From: Spirochaetota bacterium | GTDB lineage: Bacteria; Spirochaetota; UBA4802; UBA5368 | Length of the DNA stretch: 64,000 nt | Assembly (NCBI GenBank): GCA_004297825.1 | Contig: SCSX01000090.1 | Span: forward strand, 19,629-83,628 | Direction of reading: 5' to 3' | Part shown: positions 42,763 through 51,902 of the stretch, in pieces | How positions within the stretch are numbered: position 1 is the first letter of the stretch | Layout of the letters: every line of letters begins with the position of its first letter | The notes under the pieces: generated by a model | Databases searched by the model: none | Seen by the model: the letters and a program-made list of their open reading frames with translations, nothing else | What the model was told of the DNA's origin: nothing | Position numbers and translations under genes: made by a program

Positions 42763-44883
42763 CTACGGATAAAACTTTTTGTTCTGCCCCGCCATGTCCT
42801 CCAGGATTTTCGCGGGTGCGAAGCGCGCCCCCAGCCGTTCCTGGTAACCGTTCATGATCCGCACGATCTCGCCCGCGCCCGCACTGTCAACATGGCGGAA
42901 GGGACCCCCGCGGAACGGCGGAAATCCCAGCCCCAGGATGGCACCCACGTCGCCGTCGCGCGGCCCCGCGATAATGCCCTCCTGCAGGCAGAGCGCCGCC
43001 TCGTTCACCATCATGAGGCTCACACGCTGCTGAATCTCGGCGAAATCGAATTTCTTTCTGGGCGCGTTCCCCACGAGGCGATAGATATCGGGGTCCGATG
43101 CGCGAACGCCCTTTTTCTTGGGAACGTCATACCGATAGAAGCCCTTCTTGTTCTTCTTGCCCTTGTAACCTTTTTCGAGGAGCGCGGGGAGCGCGCTGGA
43201 GGATTTCATTCCGCGCGAGGCAAACGCCTCTCCCAGTCCCTTCGACACGTGCGCGCCCACGTCGATCCCCACCTCGTCGATAAGCGTGATGGGTCCCACG
43301 GGATAGCCGAACAGGTGCATCGCCCGGTCGATGTCGTGGATGTCGGCGCCCTCCTCGACCAGGACCACCGCCTCATTAAGAAGCGGGGCGAGAATGCGCG
43401 TTGTGTAGAAGCCGGGTCCGTCCTTCACCACGATGCAGGTCTTTCCCTGTTTCGTGCCATAGTCGCGCGCCGTGGACACGACCCACTCGGCCGTCTTCGG
43501 GGTGGTGATGATCTCGAGGAGCGGCATCTGCGGCACGGGGCTGAAGTAATGCATGCCAATAACGTTCTGCGGACGCGCCGCCTTTTCCGCGATCGCGCCT
43601 ATCGGCAGCGCCGAGGTGTTCGACGCGAATATGCACGAATCACCGGTCGCGGCCTCCACGTCGGCCAGGACGCGCTGCTTGAGTCCCAGGTCCTCGAACA
43701 CCGCCTCGATTACCATTCCGGTATTTTTGAACATCGAGTAGTCGTCGCAGGGGACCACCTTGCCGTACAGCGCCTCGCCGTCGAAGCGCCTGAGCGCGCC
43801 GCTTTTCACGCGCTTCTGAATTCCCCTGTGGATCTGCTTCATGCCGGCGGCCGCCGCGTCCACGCTCACATCTTTAAGGAGAACAGTGTCCGAGAGCCCG
43901 AGCGAGACCGCGGCGATACCTTGTCCCATGAGTCCCGCGCCCATGACCGCGAGCTTGCCGACGGGCCGGGGTTTTTCACTGGAGGGATTCTTTTTCATAT
44001 CGGTCATATTGAAAAAGAGCGTCATGAGCGCCTTCGCCTGCGGGCTCACCGCGAGCGCACCGAATCGCTTTACGTCCTCGGTCATGCCCTTGACAACGCC
44101 CACCTTGTAGCCGCGGCGCACCGACTCGATTATCGACAGCGGCGCCGGGTAGAGGCCGTGCGTCTGCTTCATGACCATCTTCGTCGCCTGCGTGAAGACA
44201 ACGCCCCTCCCGAATGAAGACTCGAGGAACGCGTCCACGAACGAGCGCTTTCTCTTCCGTTTGAATTTTTTCTTCGCAAGATCGAGCGCAATCGTGATCG
44301 CGACCTCGCGCATTCCGTACGGGATGACCACCTTGTCGACCAGCCCCAACTGCTTCGCCTTTTTCACCCTTATGCTCTTTCCCGTGAGCATGAGCGGCAT
44401 CGCGGCGCGAAGCCCGATAAGCCGCGGCAGCCGGTGCGTACCACCCGCCGCGGGCAGAAGCCCTATCTGCACCTCCGGCAGTCCCATCTGCGTCTGCGTA
44501 GAATCCGAAGCGATGCGGTAATCCGCAATGAGCGCGAGCTCGAGCCCCCCGCCCAGGCAGTTTCCGTGAATAGCCGCCACCTTGGGGATGCGAAGGGCGG
44601 CAAGCCTGTTCAGGACCGCGTGCCCCCTGGAAAGGTAATCCTCCGCGGCCTCCTTCGTCGATGCGGCCTTCACCTCGTCTATATCCGCGCCCACCACGAA
44701 GTTATCGCTCTTGCCGCTCATGACGACGACGCCCCTGAGCGCCTTGTTCGATTCTATCTCCGTCAGCATCGAGTCTATCTCCGTCAGGAGCTCGCTCGAC
44801 ACCTTGTTTACCTTCGTCCCCTGGCAGTTTATGGTAATGACCGCCACCTGGTCCGGCGTAACCTCGAATGATATGTGTTTCAT
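42763..44883 (-). CDS. fadJ: FadJ-like fatty acid oxidation complex subunit alpha
   Basis: A 706-aa bifunctional enzyme. Residues about 1-190 are enoyl-CoA hydratase: NCLGGGLELALIADYRIAS and GLPEVQIGLLPAAGGT hold the two catalytic Glu. Residues about 308-600 are 3-hydroxyacyl-CoA dehydrogenase: NAD site VMGAGLMGQGIA, catalytic His in GMHYFSPVPQMPLLEII, and KDGPGFYTTRIL. Together they hydrate enoyl-CoA and oxidise 3-hydroxyacyl-CoA in beta-oxidation. GGAGGAAGG precedes the ATG, which lies 14 nt after the thiolase stop. The FadJ rather than FadB name is a judgement from domain layout. Confidence 0.92.
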   Translation of the reverse strand: MKHISFEVTPDQVAVITINCQGTKVNKVSSELLTEIDSMLTEIESNKALRGVVVMSGKSDNFVVGADIDEVKAASTKEAAEDYLSRGHAVLNRLAALRIPKVAAIHGNCLGGGLELALIADYRIASDSTQTQMGLPEVQIGLLPAAGGTHRLPRLIGLRAAMPLMLTGKSIRVKKAKQLGLVDKVVIPYGMREVAITIALDLAKKKFKRKRKRSFVDAFLESSFGRGVVFTQATKMVMKQTHGLYPAPLSIIESVRRGYKVGVVKGMTEDVKRFGALAVSPQAKALMTLFFNMTDMKKNPSSEKPRPVGKLAVMGAGLMGQGIAAVSLGLSDTVLLKDVSVDAAAAGMKQIHRGIQKRVKSGALRRFDGEALYGKVVPCDDYSMFKNTGMVIEAVFEDLGLKQRVLADVEAATGDSCIFASNTSALPIGAIAEKAARPQNVIGMHYFSPVPQMPLLEIITTPKTAEWVVSTARDYGTKQGKTCIVVKDGPGFYTTRILAPLLNEAVVLVEEGADIHDIDRAMHLFGYPVGPITLIDEVGIDVGAHVSKGLGEAFASRGMKSSSALPALLEKGYKGKKNKKGFYRYDVPKKKGVRASDPDIYRLVGNAPRKKFDFAEIQQRVSLMMVNEAALCLQEGIIAGPRDGDVGAILGLGFPPFRGGPFRHVDSAGAGEIVRIMNGYQERLGARFAPAKILEDMAGQNKKFYP

Positions 44884-44897
44884 CGCGCCTTCCTCCC

Positions 44898-46193
44898 TCA
44901 GCCCGCGTTCTCAAGAAGTATGGCGCCCCCGATGGCGCCCGCGCCGCACCCGGCGATGAGTCCGAACTGCACGCCCTCGTCCCGGAGCCTGTTGCAGCAC
45001 GTAGTGACGAGCCGTCCCCCCGTCGCCCCGAAGGGATGCCCCAGCGAAAGCGAGCCGCCGAAAATATTCATCTTCGCCATGTCGGCCTCGCCCACCTTCC
45101 CGCTCTTGCCCAACCGATCCTTCGCGAAGGAGTCAGAATCGAGGCAGCGCATCACGCCCAGCATCTGGGAGGCGAATGCCTCGTGAATCTCGAACACGCC
45201 CACATCCTTGAACGCGACCCCGGCCATGTCGAGCGCCTTGGGTATCGCGTAGGCGGGACCCAGCAGCAGTTCGTCCCACAGGTCTCCCGACGTATAGGCG
45301 TAGCTTTTGATGAAGGCCAGGGGCTTCAGTCCCAGGGCCTTCGCCCTGCTTTCGCGCATGAGTATTACGGCCGACGCCCCGTCGGTGAGGAAGGACGAAT
45401 TGCCCGCGGTTACCGATCCGTTATTCCGGTCGAACACCGGTTTGAGCTTCCCGAGCTTCTCCGCGGTCGCGTCGGCGCGCGGCCCGTTGTCCGTCACGAC
45501 GGCCCTGGCCGTCCCCGGCACCACCACGGGAATGATTTCCTTCCTCGCCCTGCCGCTCTTCGCCGCATCGACGGCGCGCTGGTGCGAGCGGGCCGCGTAC
45601 CGGTCCTGCTCCTCGCGCGAGATCCCCATCTTCTTGGCGAGCCGCTCGGCGGTCGCGCCCATGGTGAGCCCCGTGGAGTATTCCCCCACCTTGGGCTGCT
45701 CCGGCGTGACGAAGTCGCGCAGCTTCATGCCCTTGAGAAGCTTGAGCTTTCCGATCAGGCCCTTGGGCTTTTTGTACATGCTCAGGTCAAGGATGAATTT
45801 CCGGTAGGGCTTCGATACTTTGATGGTCACGTCGGAAAGGCTCTCTATCCCGCCCGCGATCACCGTGTCAGCGTTGCCGGTCTCGATCATGGCGGCCGCG
45901 TTGGTGATCGCCATGTTCGCCGAGATGCACGCGACCGTGCAGGTGTGCGCGGGTATGGTATCGGAAAGCCCCGCCCCGAGCATCGCCTCGCGCGCAACGT
46001 TCGTGGTCGCGACGTCGGTCATGACTATTCCCATGATCACATGGTTGATCTCCTTCGCCGGGACCCCGCTCTTCGCGAGGACCCCCTGGATGGCGAACCG
46101 GCCGACGTCCCACGCCATCAAATCGCTGAATCCGGTCCCCGACCGCTGGAATGGTGTCCTGCACCCGTCAATTACGGCGATCCTGTCCGCCAT
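44898..46193 (-). CDS. fadI: Acetyl-CoA C-acyltransferase (thiolase), FadI-like
   Basis: This 431-aa thiolase cleaves 3-ketoacyl-CoA to acetyl-CoA and a shortened acyl-CoA. The nucleophile is C89 in HTCTVACISANMA, the catalytic His is in EIHEAFA, GHPFGATGG carries the second, and the C-terminal Cys is in GCGAGAIGGA. ATG 46193 has GGAGGTG upstream; the in-frame start at 46208 does not. It leads the thiolase-fadJ operon and has a strong minus-strand promoter at 46231-46260. Biosynthetic acetoacetyl-CoA thiolase is the alternative, but pairing with FadJ favours degradation. Confidence 0.9.
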   Translation of the reverse strand: MADRIAVIDGCRTPFQRSGTGFSDLMAWDVGRFAIQGVLAKSGVPAKEINHVIMGIVMTDVATTNVAREAMLGAGLSDTIPAHTCTVACISANMAITNAAAMIETGNADTVIAGGIESLSDVTIKVSKPYRKFILDLSMYKKPKGLIGKLKLLKGMKLRDFVTPEQPKVGEYSTGLTMGATAERLAKKMGISREEQDRYAARSHQRAVDAAKSGRARKEIIPVVVPGTARAVVTDNGPRADATAEKLGKLKPVFDRNNGSVTAGNSSFLTDGASAVILMRESRAKALGLKPLAFIKSYAYTSGDLWDELLLGPAYAIPKALDMAGVAFKDVGVFEIHEAFASQMLGVMRCLDSDSFAKDRLGKSGKVGEADMAKMNIFGGSLSLGHPFGATGGRLVTTCCNRLRDEGVQFGLIAGCGAGAIGGAILLENAG

Positions 46194-46230
46194 GACGCAC
46201 CTCCGCACATGGTATCAACTGCTACAGGAT

Positions 46231-46260
46231 AGCATATTGTATTATTGTCTTACATGTCAA
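46231..46260 (-). promoter_or_regulatory. Minus-strand promoter of the thiolase-fadJ operon
   Basis: On the minus strand TTGACA (46260-46255) and TATGCT (46236-46231) are 18 bp apart, about 40 nt before the thiolase ATG. The spacer carries repeated ACAATA-type half-sites that could be an operator. Confidence 0.65.
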
Positions 46261-46377
46261 ATATTTTTTGGGCGATTATTCCCGAATTTCCGCGCCCGTG
46301 CGAAAAAGCAGCAGCCGCGATCCCACCGGAGGCCGGATGATCGGTCGGCCTGCCGTTAAATAATATTTCAGGGGAAT

Positions 46378-46398
46378 GGGGGCCGATACGCGTATCGG
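46378..46398. repeat. Perfect 16-bp palindrome in an intergenic region
   Basis: GGGGG is followed by CCGATACG-CGTATCGG (46383-46398), a perfect palindrome. It sits between the thiolase promoter and the end of the small lipoprotein gene at 46433. The GGGGGCCGATACG word recurs at 10150, 23565, 33759 and, reversed, at 52348. Confidence 0.6.
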
Positions 46399-46432
46399 AG
46401 GTACCAGGCGCTTTTAAACGGGGGGGTCCCCG

Positions 46433-46873
46433 TCATTCCATCAGCATCAACGCCTCGTTCAGCCGCTCGAAGGATTTTTTCACCGCGGGATCGTTTACCA
46501 TGATTTTCAACCGCGCGTTGACCGTTTCGCCCAGGTGCCCCATCTGCGCCGCATTAGCCTCGATCCTTTTCCGGATCGCCTCGACGGACGGCGGCATCTT
46601 TTTCTCCTCACTCTTAAGCGCGGGGTACTTCTTGTAGAGCTCGCTAAGCCGGGGAGCGATCACCTCTATCTGCGCGGCAAGGCCGTCGATCACGCGGGCC
46701 AGGTCCTGCGGGGTGACGACGTTGACGATATCCTCCATGTAGCGCTCCTGCGCCGCGAGCTGGTCGGCGAGCACTTTCTCGAACTCGGCATACATTGAGG
46801 CCTTCCCGCAGCCCAAGGAGAAGGCCGCTCCCAGGAGGAGCATGCAGGCGGCTGCGCCAAGCGTCTTAATCAT
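46433..46873 (-). CDS. Small helical lipoprotein of unknown function
   Basis: A 146-aa protein with lipobox FSLGC (Cys22) followed by GKAS. The mature part is all helical with charged heptads (FEKVLADQLAAQERYMEDIVNVV, KRIEANAAQMGHLGETVNARLKIM in pieces). No family recognised. GGAG lies before the ATG. Three TAGTTA-core palindromes 50-100 nt upstream suggest specific repression or activation. It may be a separate unit from the lipoprotein pair upstream, although they lie on the same strand. Confidence 0.65.
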   Translation of the reverse strand: MIKTLGAAACMLLLGAAFSLGCGKASMYAEFEKVLADQLAAQERYMEDIVNVVTPQDLARVIDGLAAQIEVIAPRLSELYKKYPALKSEEKKMPPSVEAIRKRIEANAAQMGHLGETVNARLKIMVNDPAVKKSFERLNEALMLME

Positions 46874-46923
46874 GGTCTGTCTCCTGGTGGTATTGTCCGA
46901 TCCCTGTCCGGCGAGGCGAATCC

Positions 46924-46970
46924 GGCATAGTTATGCCTTCCAATGCATAGTTATGCATATATAACTATAT
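46924..46970. promoter_or_regulatory. Cluster of three TAGTTA-core palindromes (operator array)
   Basis: GGCATA-GT-TATGCC (46924-46937), ATGCATA-GT-TATGCAT (46943-46958) and ATATA-AC-TATAT (46959-46970) share an ATAGTTAT core. The first two centres are exactly 20 bp apart, about two helical turns. They lie 51-97 nt before the ATG at 46873 and just after the stop at 46978. Confidence 0.65.
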
Positions 46971-46977
46971 CCCGCCC

Positions 46978-47364
46978 CTAATCCTTGTAGCGGATCACCT
47001 GCCCCTTCACGTGTACCCCGATGAGCGTGCCGACTATCCACACCTGCCGCTCGACGGACCAGGTGACGCCTATAAGGTTATCCCCGCCCTTCGCGATGAT
47101 CGCCTCTTCCACCGCCCTGTTCAGGTCGAGAGACGGGGTCACGGGAAAAATCCAGAACAGGCGGAAGCTGCTGGATTCGCCTTCGGATTGGCCCACTATC
47201 TCATAGGGCCGGTCCTCCATAGGGCGCGCGCTCGGCTCCGCCCCGCGCGGATGAGTGGAGATTGACAGGCACCCCGCGAAGGTGAATAATCCAATGGCGC
47301 ACAACGCGACAACGGCGCCGCGCATCCCGCTGGTTCGCTTTTCAGTACGGGTTTTTCTTCTCAT
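46978..47364 (-). CDS. Small lipoprotein, second of a related pair
   Basis: A 128-aa protein (119-131 aa depending on the start: GTG 47373, ATG 47364 or ATG 47325). The signal segment GAVVALCAIGLFTFAGC ends in a lipobox. The mature core DLNRAVEEAIIAKGGDNLIGVTW closely matches DLDIAIREALKRKGGDALINVRC of the upstream gene, and both end in a Val-rich V(K/V)GQVI or VVGEAV strand, so they look like tandem duplicates. This resembles small spirochaete lipoproteins of the TRL-like type. It overlaps the upstream gene and extends the TonB-receptor operon. Confidence 0.65.
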   Translation of the reverse strand: MRRKTRTEKRTSGMRGAVVALCAIGLFTFAGCLSISTHPRGAEPSARPMEDRPYEIVGQSEGESSSFRLFWIFPVTPSLDLNRAVEEAIIAKGGDNLIGVTWSVERQVWIVGTLIGVHVKGQVIRYKD

Positions 47365-47722
47365 CTTTTTCACCCGCCGGCGCGAGCTTCACGGCCTCGC
47401 CCACGACACGCACCGTGCTCACGCCGAACAGTATGGCAGTCCACGAGGTTTCGTAGCAGCGCACGTTTATCAGCGCATCCCCGCCTTTACGTTTGAGCGC
47501 CTCCCGGATCGCTATGTCCAGATCCGGCTCTCCCGGCATGACCCAGAGCACCGTCCACGCGCCGTCGGTCCCCTCGGTCATTCCCAGATTCTCGCTGATG
47601 ACCTTGCCCGTAAGCGGCGTGGTCGAGGCCGTCATACAGACGGGCGTGGTGCTGCACGCGGTGAGCGCCGCGAAAATCAGCGATCCTGCAACAAGTACAA
47701 AATAATTCCCGGCTCGATGCAT
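47342..47722 (-). CDS. Small lipoprotein, first of a related pair
   Basis: A 126-aa protein with lipobox ALTAC (Cys near 23). The core IREALKRKGGDALINVRCYETSW followed by GVSTVRVVGEAVKLAP parallels the next gene. GGGAGG lies 6-11 nt before the ATG, which is 11 nt after the receptor stop. A periplasmic accessory of the TonB system is the simplest inference; the activity is unknown. Confidence 0.68.
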   Translation of the reverse strand: MHRAGNYFVLVAGSLIFAALTACSTTPVCMTASTTPLTGKVISENLGMTEGTDGAWTVLWVMPGEPDLDIAIREALKRKGGDALINVRCYETSWTAILFGVSTVRVVGEAVKLAPAGEKDEKKNPY

Positions 47723-47733
47723 ATCAAACCTCC

Positions 47734-50196
47734 CTAAAATTTCACTTCCACCCCGAAGTTGGGGATGATGGTAAGGGCATCTTCGTTCACTATGATATGG
47801 GGATTTTTACCGGCCTGGTAATCATAACGATAATCCCACTTCAGCTCGCTCTCCGGTCTGTGGTTGTAGATATTTATAATCTCGATATACCAGGTAATAT
47901 ATCCCCAAGCCTTGGTGTTTTTATAGCTATAGCGAATGTCGAGCCTGTGATCTATCGGGAAATGCCGGGTATACGACCGGCCGTAATCGGGCAGCCATCG
48001 TTCGCCGGACCCTGGATAGGTCGTGTCCTGGGTCCCGCCGACGATCGGCGTATAGGGGAGCGAGGAATAGAGCTGGAACTTCGCCCCGAGGGTGCTTCTG
48101 CCGAACTTGTACCCCGTAACAAGCTTGAGGGCATGCTGCTGCTCGTACTGATAGTTCACCCACTGATCACCGTAGGCATCCCCCGCTAGGTTACGGGGAT
48201 CTCCCACGCCATCCTCCGTCGGGAGGCCAGATCTGTACCGCGAGTGCGTCCACGTATAATTAATCCAGCCGTAGAACCCGTTTTGATTCTCAAGAATGTC
48301 CTTCCGCAGCATCACCTCGATTCCATAGGCCCTGATTTTACCGCTGTTGGTTCCCATCGAGGCATCGCCGTTTTCTTTATAATGGAAATAATACAGCGGG
48401 ATATCGTAAAAGTCATTATAGAAGCTCTCAAGCTTTAATGCCCAGAGCCCCAACGCCTGCTCGATGCCCGCAACGCGGTGGATGGCCTTTTCCGAACGGA
48501 GGTCTCTGCCGATCTTCGTGATGTGCGGCGCCTGGTCGAATATCATGGGATTTGTCTGGAAAAAATAGCTGTATTTCCCCCCGGCAATCGAGACCGTGGT
48601 CTTGGTGGGAAATTCATAGGAGAGCAAACCGCGGGGGTCGTAGGTAACTTCCCCGGAGCGGGTCAGGTAATCCGAGCGGAAACCCGGCAGGAATGTAAGG
48701 CCGGCAATCGTTAGTTTCGTTTCAATATAGCCGCCAACGGTCTGATTGATCGCGGTAAAATCGATGGGATATGGCTGGAACGCATCGCTGCCCGGATCAA
48801 ATGCGCCCGTTTGGTTGCTTATGGTGAGCGTTTTACCGAACGCCCTGAAATAGTAGAGATTATATTGCGCGCCAACACGGAGCTCAAGCAGGTTTTTAAT
48901 TATTCCCGCCTTGAATTTGTCTTTTAACCCGAAGACGTAGGGGCGGGAGGTTACATTGAAATCCTTAAACGCATCCCCTACACCCTCTGCCGGCAGATTG
49001 AAATACTGATAGCTCTGCATGAGCGATCCGTATGCGATAAGCTTGTTCGTCACGCTATCCGCAGGCTGCCAGGTATAATAGATACCCTGGCTGTGGGTCT
49101 GTTTATCGTACTTCGCCTCGATCCCCTGGAAGTAAGGGTCCTGTGAGGGATCTAATTCGTTTTTCTCGATAAAAGTGAAGTAATCACTATTGCCAAACAG
49201 GAGGAGCGTGAGCGAGTGCCTGCTGTTGAACGCGTATTTCATCTTGTATTGGTAGTCCCAGTACTCGGGCACGGAGGATATCGTATTGCCGGTTATTATT
49301 TTATAGATTGTGGGCACGAAAACCGAAAGATAGCCCACTCTCCCCGAGGCGATCGCATAGCCTGCGTTCATTGTATCGCCTTCTTTAAAGACGTCGTCCG
49401 GTCCTGCAAAATGCAGCTCGCCCCTGCTGTCACGGAATATAGGCGCCTGTATGAGCGCGCTCGCGGATATGAGCCCCAGGTCCGTATAACCGCCGAACTT
49501 CTGCACATTGTCGACCGTGTTGATGCTGATAACAGCCGCGGACGCAGAACCGAACTGCGCCGGGAACGCGGATGCATAGAGGTCGATGTCGGCCATGAGG
49601 CTGTTGTTAATGACCGAGTGCAGACCGCCGAAATGCATGGGATCGAGAATAGGTATGTCGTCGATAAAATAGTTGTTTCCTACGAAATCGCCCCCGCGGA
49701 TCACGAGCGGCCCAAAGAGCCCCCCTGTCGTGCGAATGACCCCGGGCAGCGACGTAAGCGCCGATATCGAGTCGCCGAACGAGGCGGGCACCTCCTTGAG
49801 CTCCTGAACGGTCATGGTATAGCGCGCGACCTTCTGGATGTCGCGCTTGCCGGTCACCATGAGCCCCCCCAGGGCGACCGGCGGGTTCATGAAGAAGTCG
49901 CGTACAACGGCCCCATCGATCTGCACGGTGGTCTTGACCGTCTTGAGGGTCTCGGAGGCGATGATGATCGTATAGCTCCCGGCCGCGGGTACCGTAATCG
50001 TGAATGAGCCGTCGGCGGCGCTGCGGACGCGGGTGCGCTCCTCCGCCACCGCAAGGAGCGCGTTTTCCACCGGCTCGCCGGTCGCGCCGTTGAATATTTT
50101 CCCCGAGAGGGAGAATTGCTGCTGGGCGGTCGATTCCGCGTAGCAGACCAGGATAAATACGGCCGCGAGCATCCCGCGTGCGATCAGGTTCATCAT
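47734..50196 (-). CDS. TonB-dependent outer-membrane receptor
   Basis: An 820-aa barrel receptor. A signal peptide ends near STAQQ (residue 25), then a carboxypeptidase-regulatory-like domain (about 28-110: SLSGKIFNGATGEPVENALL, TVPAAGSYTIII), then a plug domain (about 112-235: EVPASFGDSISALTSLPGVIRTTGG, VIRGGDFVGNNYFIDDIPI). The rest is a 22-strand-type barrel ending in VEVKF with terminal Phe. Such receptors import siderophores, cobalamin or oligosaccharides; the N-terminal domain is commoner in SusC-like or spirochaete receptors. No SusD partner exists here, and the ligand is unknown. It follows tonB by 4 nt. Confidence 0.92.
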   Translation of the reverse strand: MMNLIARGMLAAVFILVCYAESTAQQQFSLSGKIFNGATGEPVENALLAVAEERTRVRSAADGSFTITVPAAGSYTIIIASETLKTVKTTVQIDGAVVRDFFMNPPVALGGLMVTGKRDIQKVARYTMTVQELKEVPASFGDSISALTSLPGVIRTTGGLFGPLVIRGGDFVGNNYFIDDIPILDPMHFGGLHSVINNSLMADIDLYASAFPAQFGSASAAVISINTVDNVQKFGGYTDLGLISASALIQAPIFRDSRGELHFAGPDDVFKEGDTMNAGYAIASGRVGYLSVFVPTIYKIITGNTISSVPEYWDYQYKMKYAFNSRHSLTLLLFGNSDYFTFIEKNELDPSQDPYFQGIEAKYDKQTHSQGIYYTWQPADSVTNKLIAYGSLMQSYQYFNLPAEGVGDAFKDFNVTSRPYVFGLKDKFKAGIIKNLLELRVGAQYNLYYFRAFGKTLTISNQTGAFDPGSDAFQPYPIDFTAINQTVGGYIETKLTIAGLTFLPGFRSDYLTRSGEVTYDPRGLLSYEFPTKTTVSIAGGKYSYFFQTNPMIFDQAPHITKIGRDLRSEKAIHRVAGIEQALGLWALKLESFYNDFYDIPLYYFHYKENGDASMGTNSGKIRAYGIEVMLRKDILENQNGFYGWINYTWTHSRYRSGLPTEDGVGDPRNLAGDAYGDQWVNYQYEQQHALKLVTGYKFGRSTLGAKFQLYSSLPYTPIVGGTQDTTYPGSGERWLPDYGRSYTRHFPIDHRLDIRYSYKNTKAWGYITWYIEIINIYNHRPESELKWDYRYDYQAGKNPHIIVNEDALTIIPNFGVEVKF

Positions 50197-50200
50197 GTCC

Positions 50201-50845
50201 TCAATCTTCCAGTAAGAAAGTGATGGGGAGCCGGTGGTTCATCTTCACGGGCCGCCCCTTCTGGTAACCCGGCGCGAACTTCGCGAGGTGTACGATACGG
50301 ATCGCGGCCTCGTCGAACCCATAGCCCGCCTTTGCCGAGACGACGCGCGCGCTCACCAGGCTTCCCCTTTCGTCCACCTGCACGCGCACGACCACGACCT
50401 TCTGCGTAATATTCGCCCAGCGCGCCTCCTTGGGGAAGAATTGCTTCAGATCGAAGTCGATTATGGGCGTAGGCGGACGGTCGCCGTTGAAGGAATAGAG
50501 ATAGCCCTCCTTATCGGTGCCGGTCCCGGAAAGGGCGTTCACATTGAGCTCCTCGTCCAGGGGATCGGCCGCGGTCTTGCTGGTGCCCTCGATCCACTCC
50601 TGTTTTTCGACGGGGGCCGGGTCGCTCTCCCCTCCCAGGAGACGCGGGGGGATATCGGTGAAATCGACGTCGACGTCCTCCATTTTGATCTCGTCCGAGC
50701 TCACCTCGTGCCCGTAGGGGAGGGTTGCTATAAAATAGGAGGCGTACACCACGAGGTGCAGTCCCAGGGAGAAAAGAAGGCAGAAGCGGAAGAGCCCCAG
50801 GGCTTTTACCATTTGCAACAGAATGTCGCGGATGCTGAGTACCAT
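50201..50845 (-). CDS. tonB: TonB-family energy transducer
   Basis: A 214-aa protein with one N-terminal membrane helix (about residues 17-41, FRFCLLFSLGLHLVVYASYFI) carrying the His found in TonB transmembrane segments. A Pro/Glu-containing linker and the C-terminal TonB domain follow (about 120-214: VVVVRVQVDERGSLVSARVVSAKAGYGFDEAAIRIVHLAKFAPG in sections). It transmits ExbBD energy to the receptor. It lies between exbD and the receptor gene. Confidence 0.9.
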   Translation of the reverse strand: MVLSIRDILLQMVKALGLFRFCLLFSLGLHLVVYASYFIATLPYGHEVSSDEIKMEDVDVDFTDIPPRLLGGESDPAPVEKQEWIEGTSKTAADPLDEELNVNALSGTGTDKEGYLYSFNGDRPPTPIIDFDLKQFFPKEARWANITQKVVVVRVQVDERGSLVSARVVSAKAGYGFDEAAIRIVHLAKFAPGYQKGRPVKMNHRLPITFLLED

Positions 50846-50860
50846 GGCGACGTATTCCGC

Positions 50861-51259
50861 CTAACGCTTAACCGAGAGGGCGATCTTGGTCACCCCGGAA
50901 TTGCGGATGATCCCCATCACGCTCGCGATCGTGCCGTAGGAGAGGCTTTCGTCCGCCGACACCGTGACGCGCATGTTGGGCCGGTATTTCGATTCGCGCG
51001 CAAGCGCCATTCCAAGACGCTCCGCGTCGGTCTCGAGCCCCTCGAGCAGGAGCTTGCCGTCCCTGGTAAGCGAGACCTGCATCGACTCCGCCACATTGGG
51101 GTCCGACGCCGCCACCTTGGGCAGGTTTATATTGACCGATTCCTTCTTTAAAAAGTTCGCGGTCACCATGAATATCACGAGGAGGACCAGCATCACGTCC
51201 ACCATGGGGGTGATATTGATATTGCTTATTTCGTCGTCGTCGCCTGTTTGAAACGCCAT
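50861..51259 (-). CDS. exbD: Biopolymer transport protein ExbD/TolR
   Basis: A 132-aa inner-membrane protein. NINITPMVDVMLVLLVIFMVTANFL near residue 14 is the ExbD transmembrane segment with the proton-channel Asp (D24). The periplasmic domain shows LTRDGKLLLEGL and RVTVSADESLSYGTIASVMGIIRNSGVTKIAL. ExbD works with ExbB to use the proton gradient. The gene starts 13 nt after exbB. Confidence 0.94.
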   Translation of the reverse strand: MAFQTGDDDEISNINITPMVDVMLVLLVIFMVTANFLKKESVNINLPKVAASDPNVAESMQVSLTRDGKLLLEGLETDAERLGMALARESKYRPNMRVTVSADESLSYGTIASVMGIIRNSGVTKIALSVKR

Positions 51260-51272
51260 GACCGTGCTCCTT

Positions 51273-51902
51273 TCAAAGGCAGGATTTCTTCTTGCCGTGC
51301 GTGTAGCTCGCCAGGAATTCCCGCGAGAGGATCTCCAGGTTCTGGAGGATGATCTTCACCTTGCGCGAGAAGTAATTGTTCGCCATGACCACCGGGATCG
51401 CGACGAAGAGCCCCGCCGCCGTCGCGAGCAGCGCGGAAGAAATGCTGCGCATTACCACCTCGGCGCCGGTTGCGCCGAGCGTCCCGAGTCCCTGGAACGC
51501 CTTGATCACCCCGAGCACCGTGCCCAGCAGACCTATGAAGGGCGCGTTGTTGCCCAGGGTGTTCAGGATAATGAGCCGTTTTTCCAGGACGATCTTCTCG
51601 GAGATTATCTTTCCCTGCATCAGGTCGCCTATGCCGTCGTGGCACTGCTGGTAATGCTCCATGGTGAATTCCGCGAAGCGGGAGTAGATGTTCCTGGCTT
51701 CCGATTTCGAGTACTCCATGGCGCCGGCCGTATCGTGCGCACGCAGTCTCGCGACGAGCCCGTGCATGAAAAGCTCGGCGTCCTTCGAGGTATGGCGCTT
51801 GAATACGAGGGCGCGCTCCAGCCCCACGGCGAGCGCGAGTACGCTCGCGAAACCGAGCATGAGGAATATAAAGGTCTCACCCAAATCGACTAGTAGCAGC
51901 AT
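51273..51902 (-). CDS. exbB: MotA/TolQ/ExbB proton channel protein
   Basis: A 209-aa protein with three membrane helices, at about residues 8-30, 112-140 and 155-180. NNAPFIGLLGTVLGVIKAFQGLG and LLATAAGLFVAIPVVMANNYF are the family signatures. The first gene of a six-gene operon (exbB, exbD, tonB, receptor, two lipoproteins). A palindrome GCGGAT-GTAA-ATCCGC (51950-51965) lies 50 nt upstream and might be regulatory. Confidence 0.93.
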   Translation of the reverse strand: MLLLVDLGETFIFLMLGFASVLALAVGLERALVFKRHTSKDAELFMHGLVARLRAHDTAGAMEYSKSEARNIYSRFAEFTMEHYQQCHDGIGDLMQGKIISEKIVLEKRLIILNTLGNNAPFIGLLGTVLGVIKAFQGLGTLGATGAEVVMRSISSALLATAAGLFVAIPVVMANNYFSRKVKIILQNLEILSREFLASYTHGKKKSCL

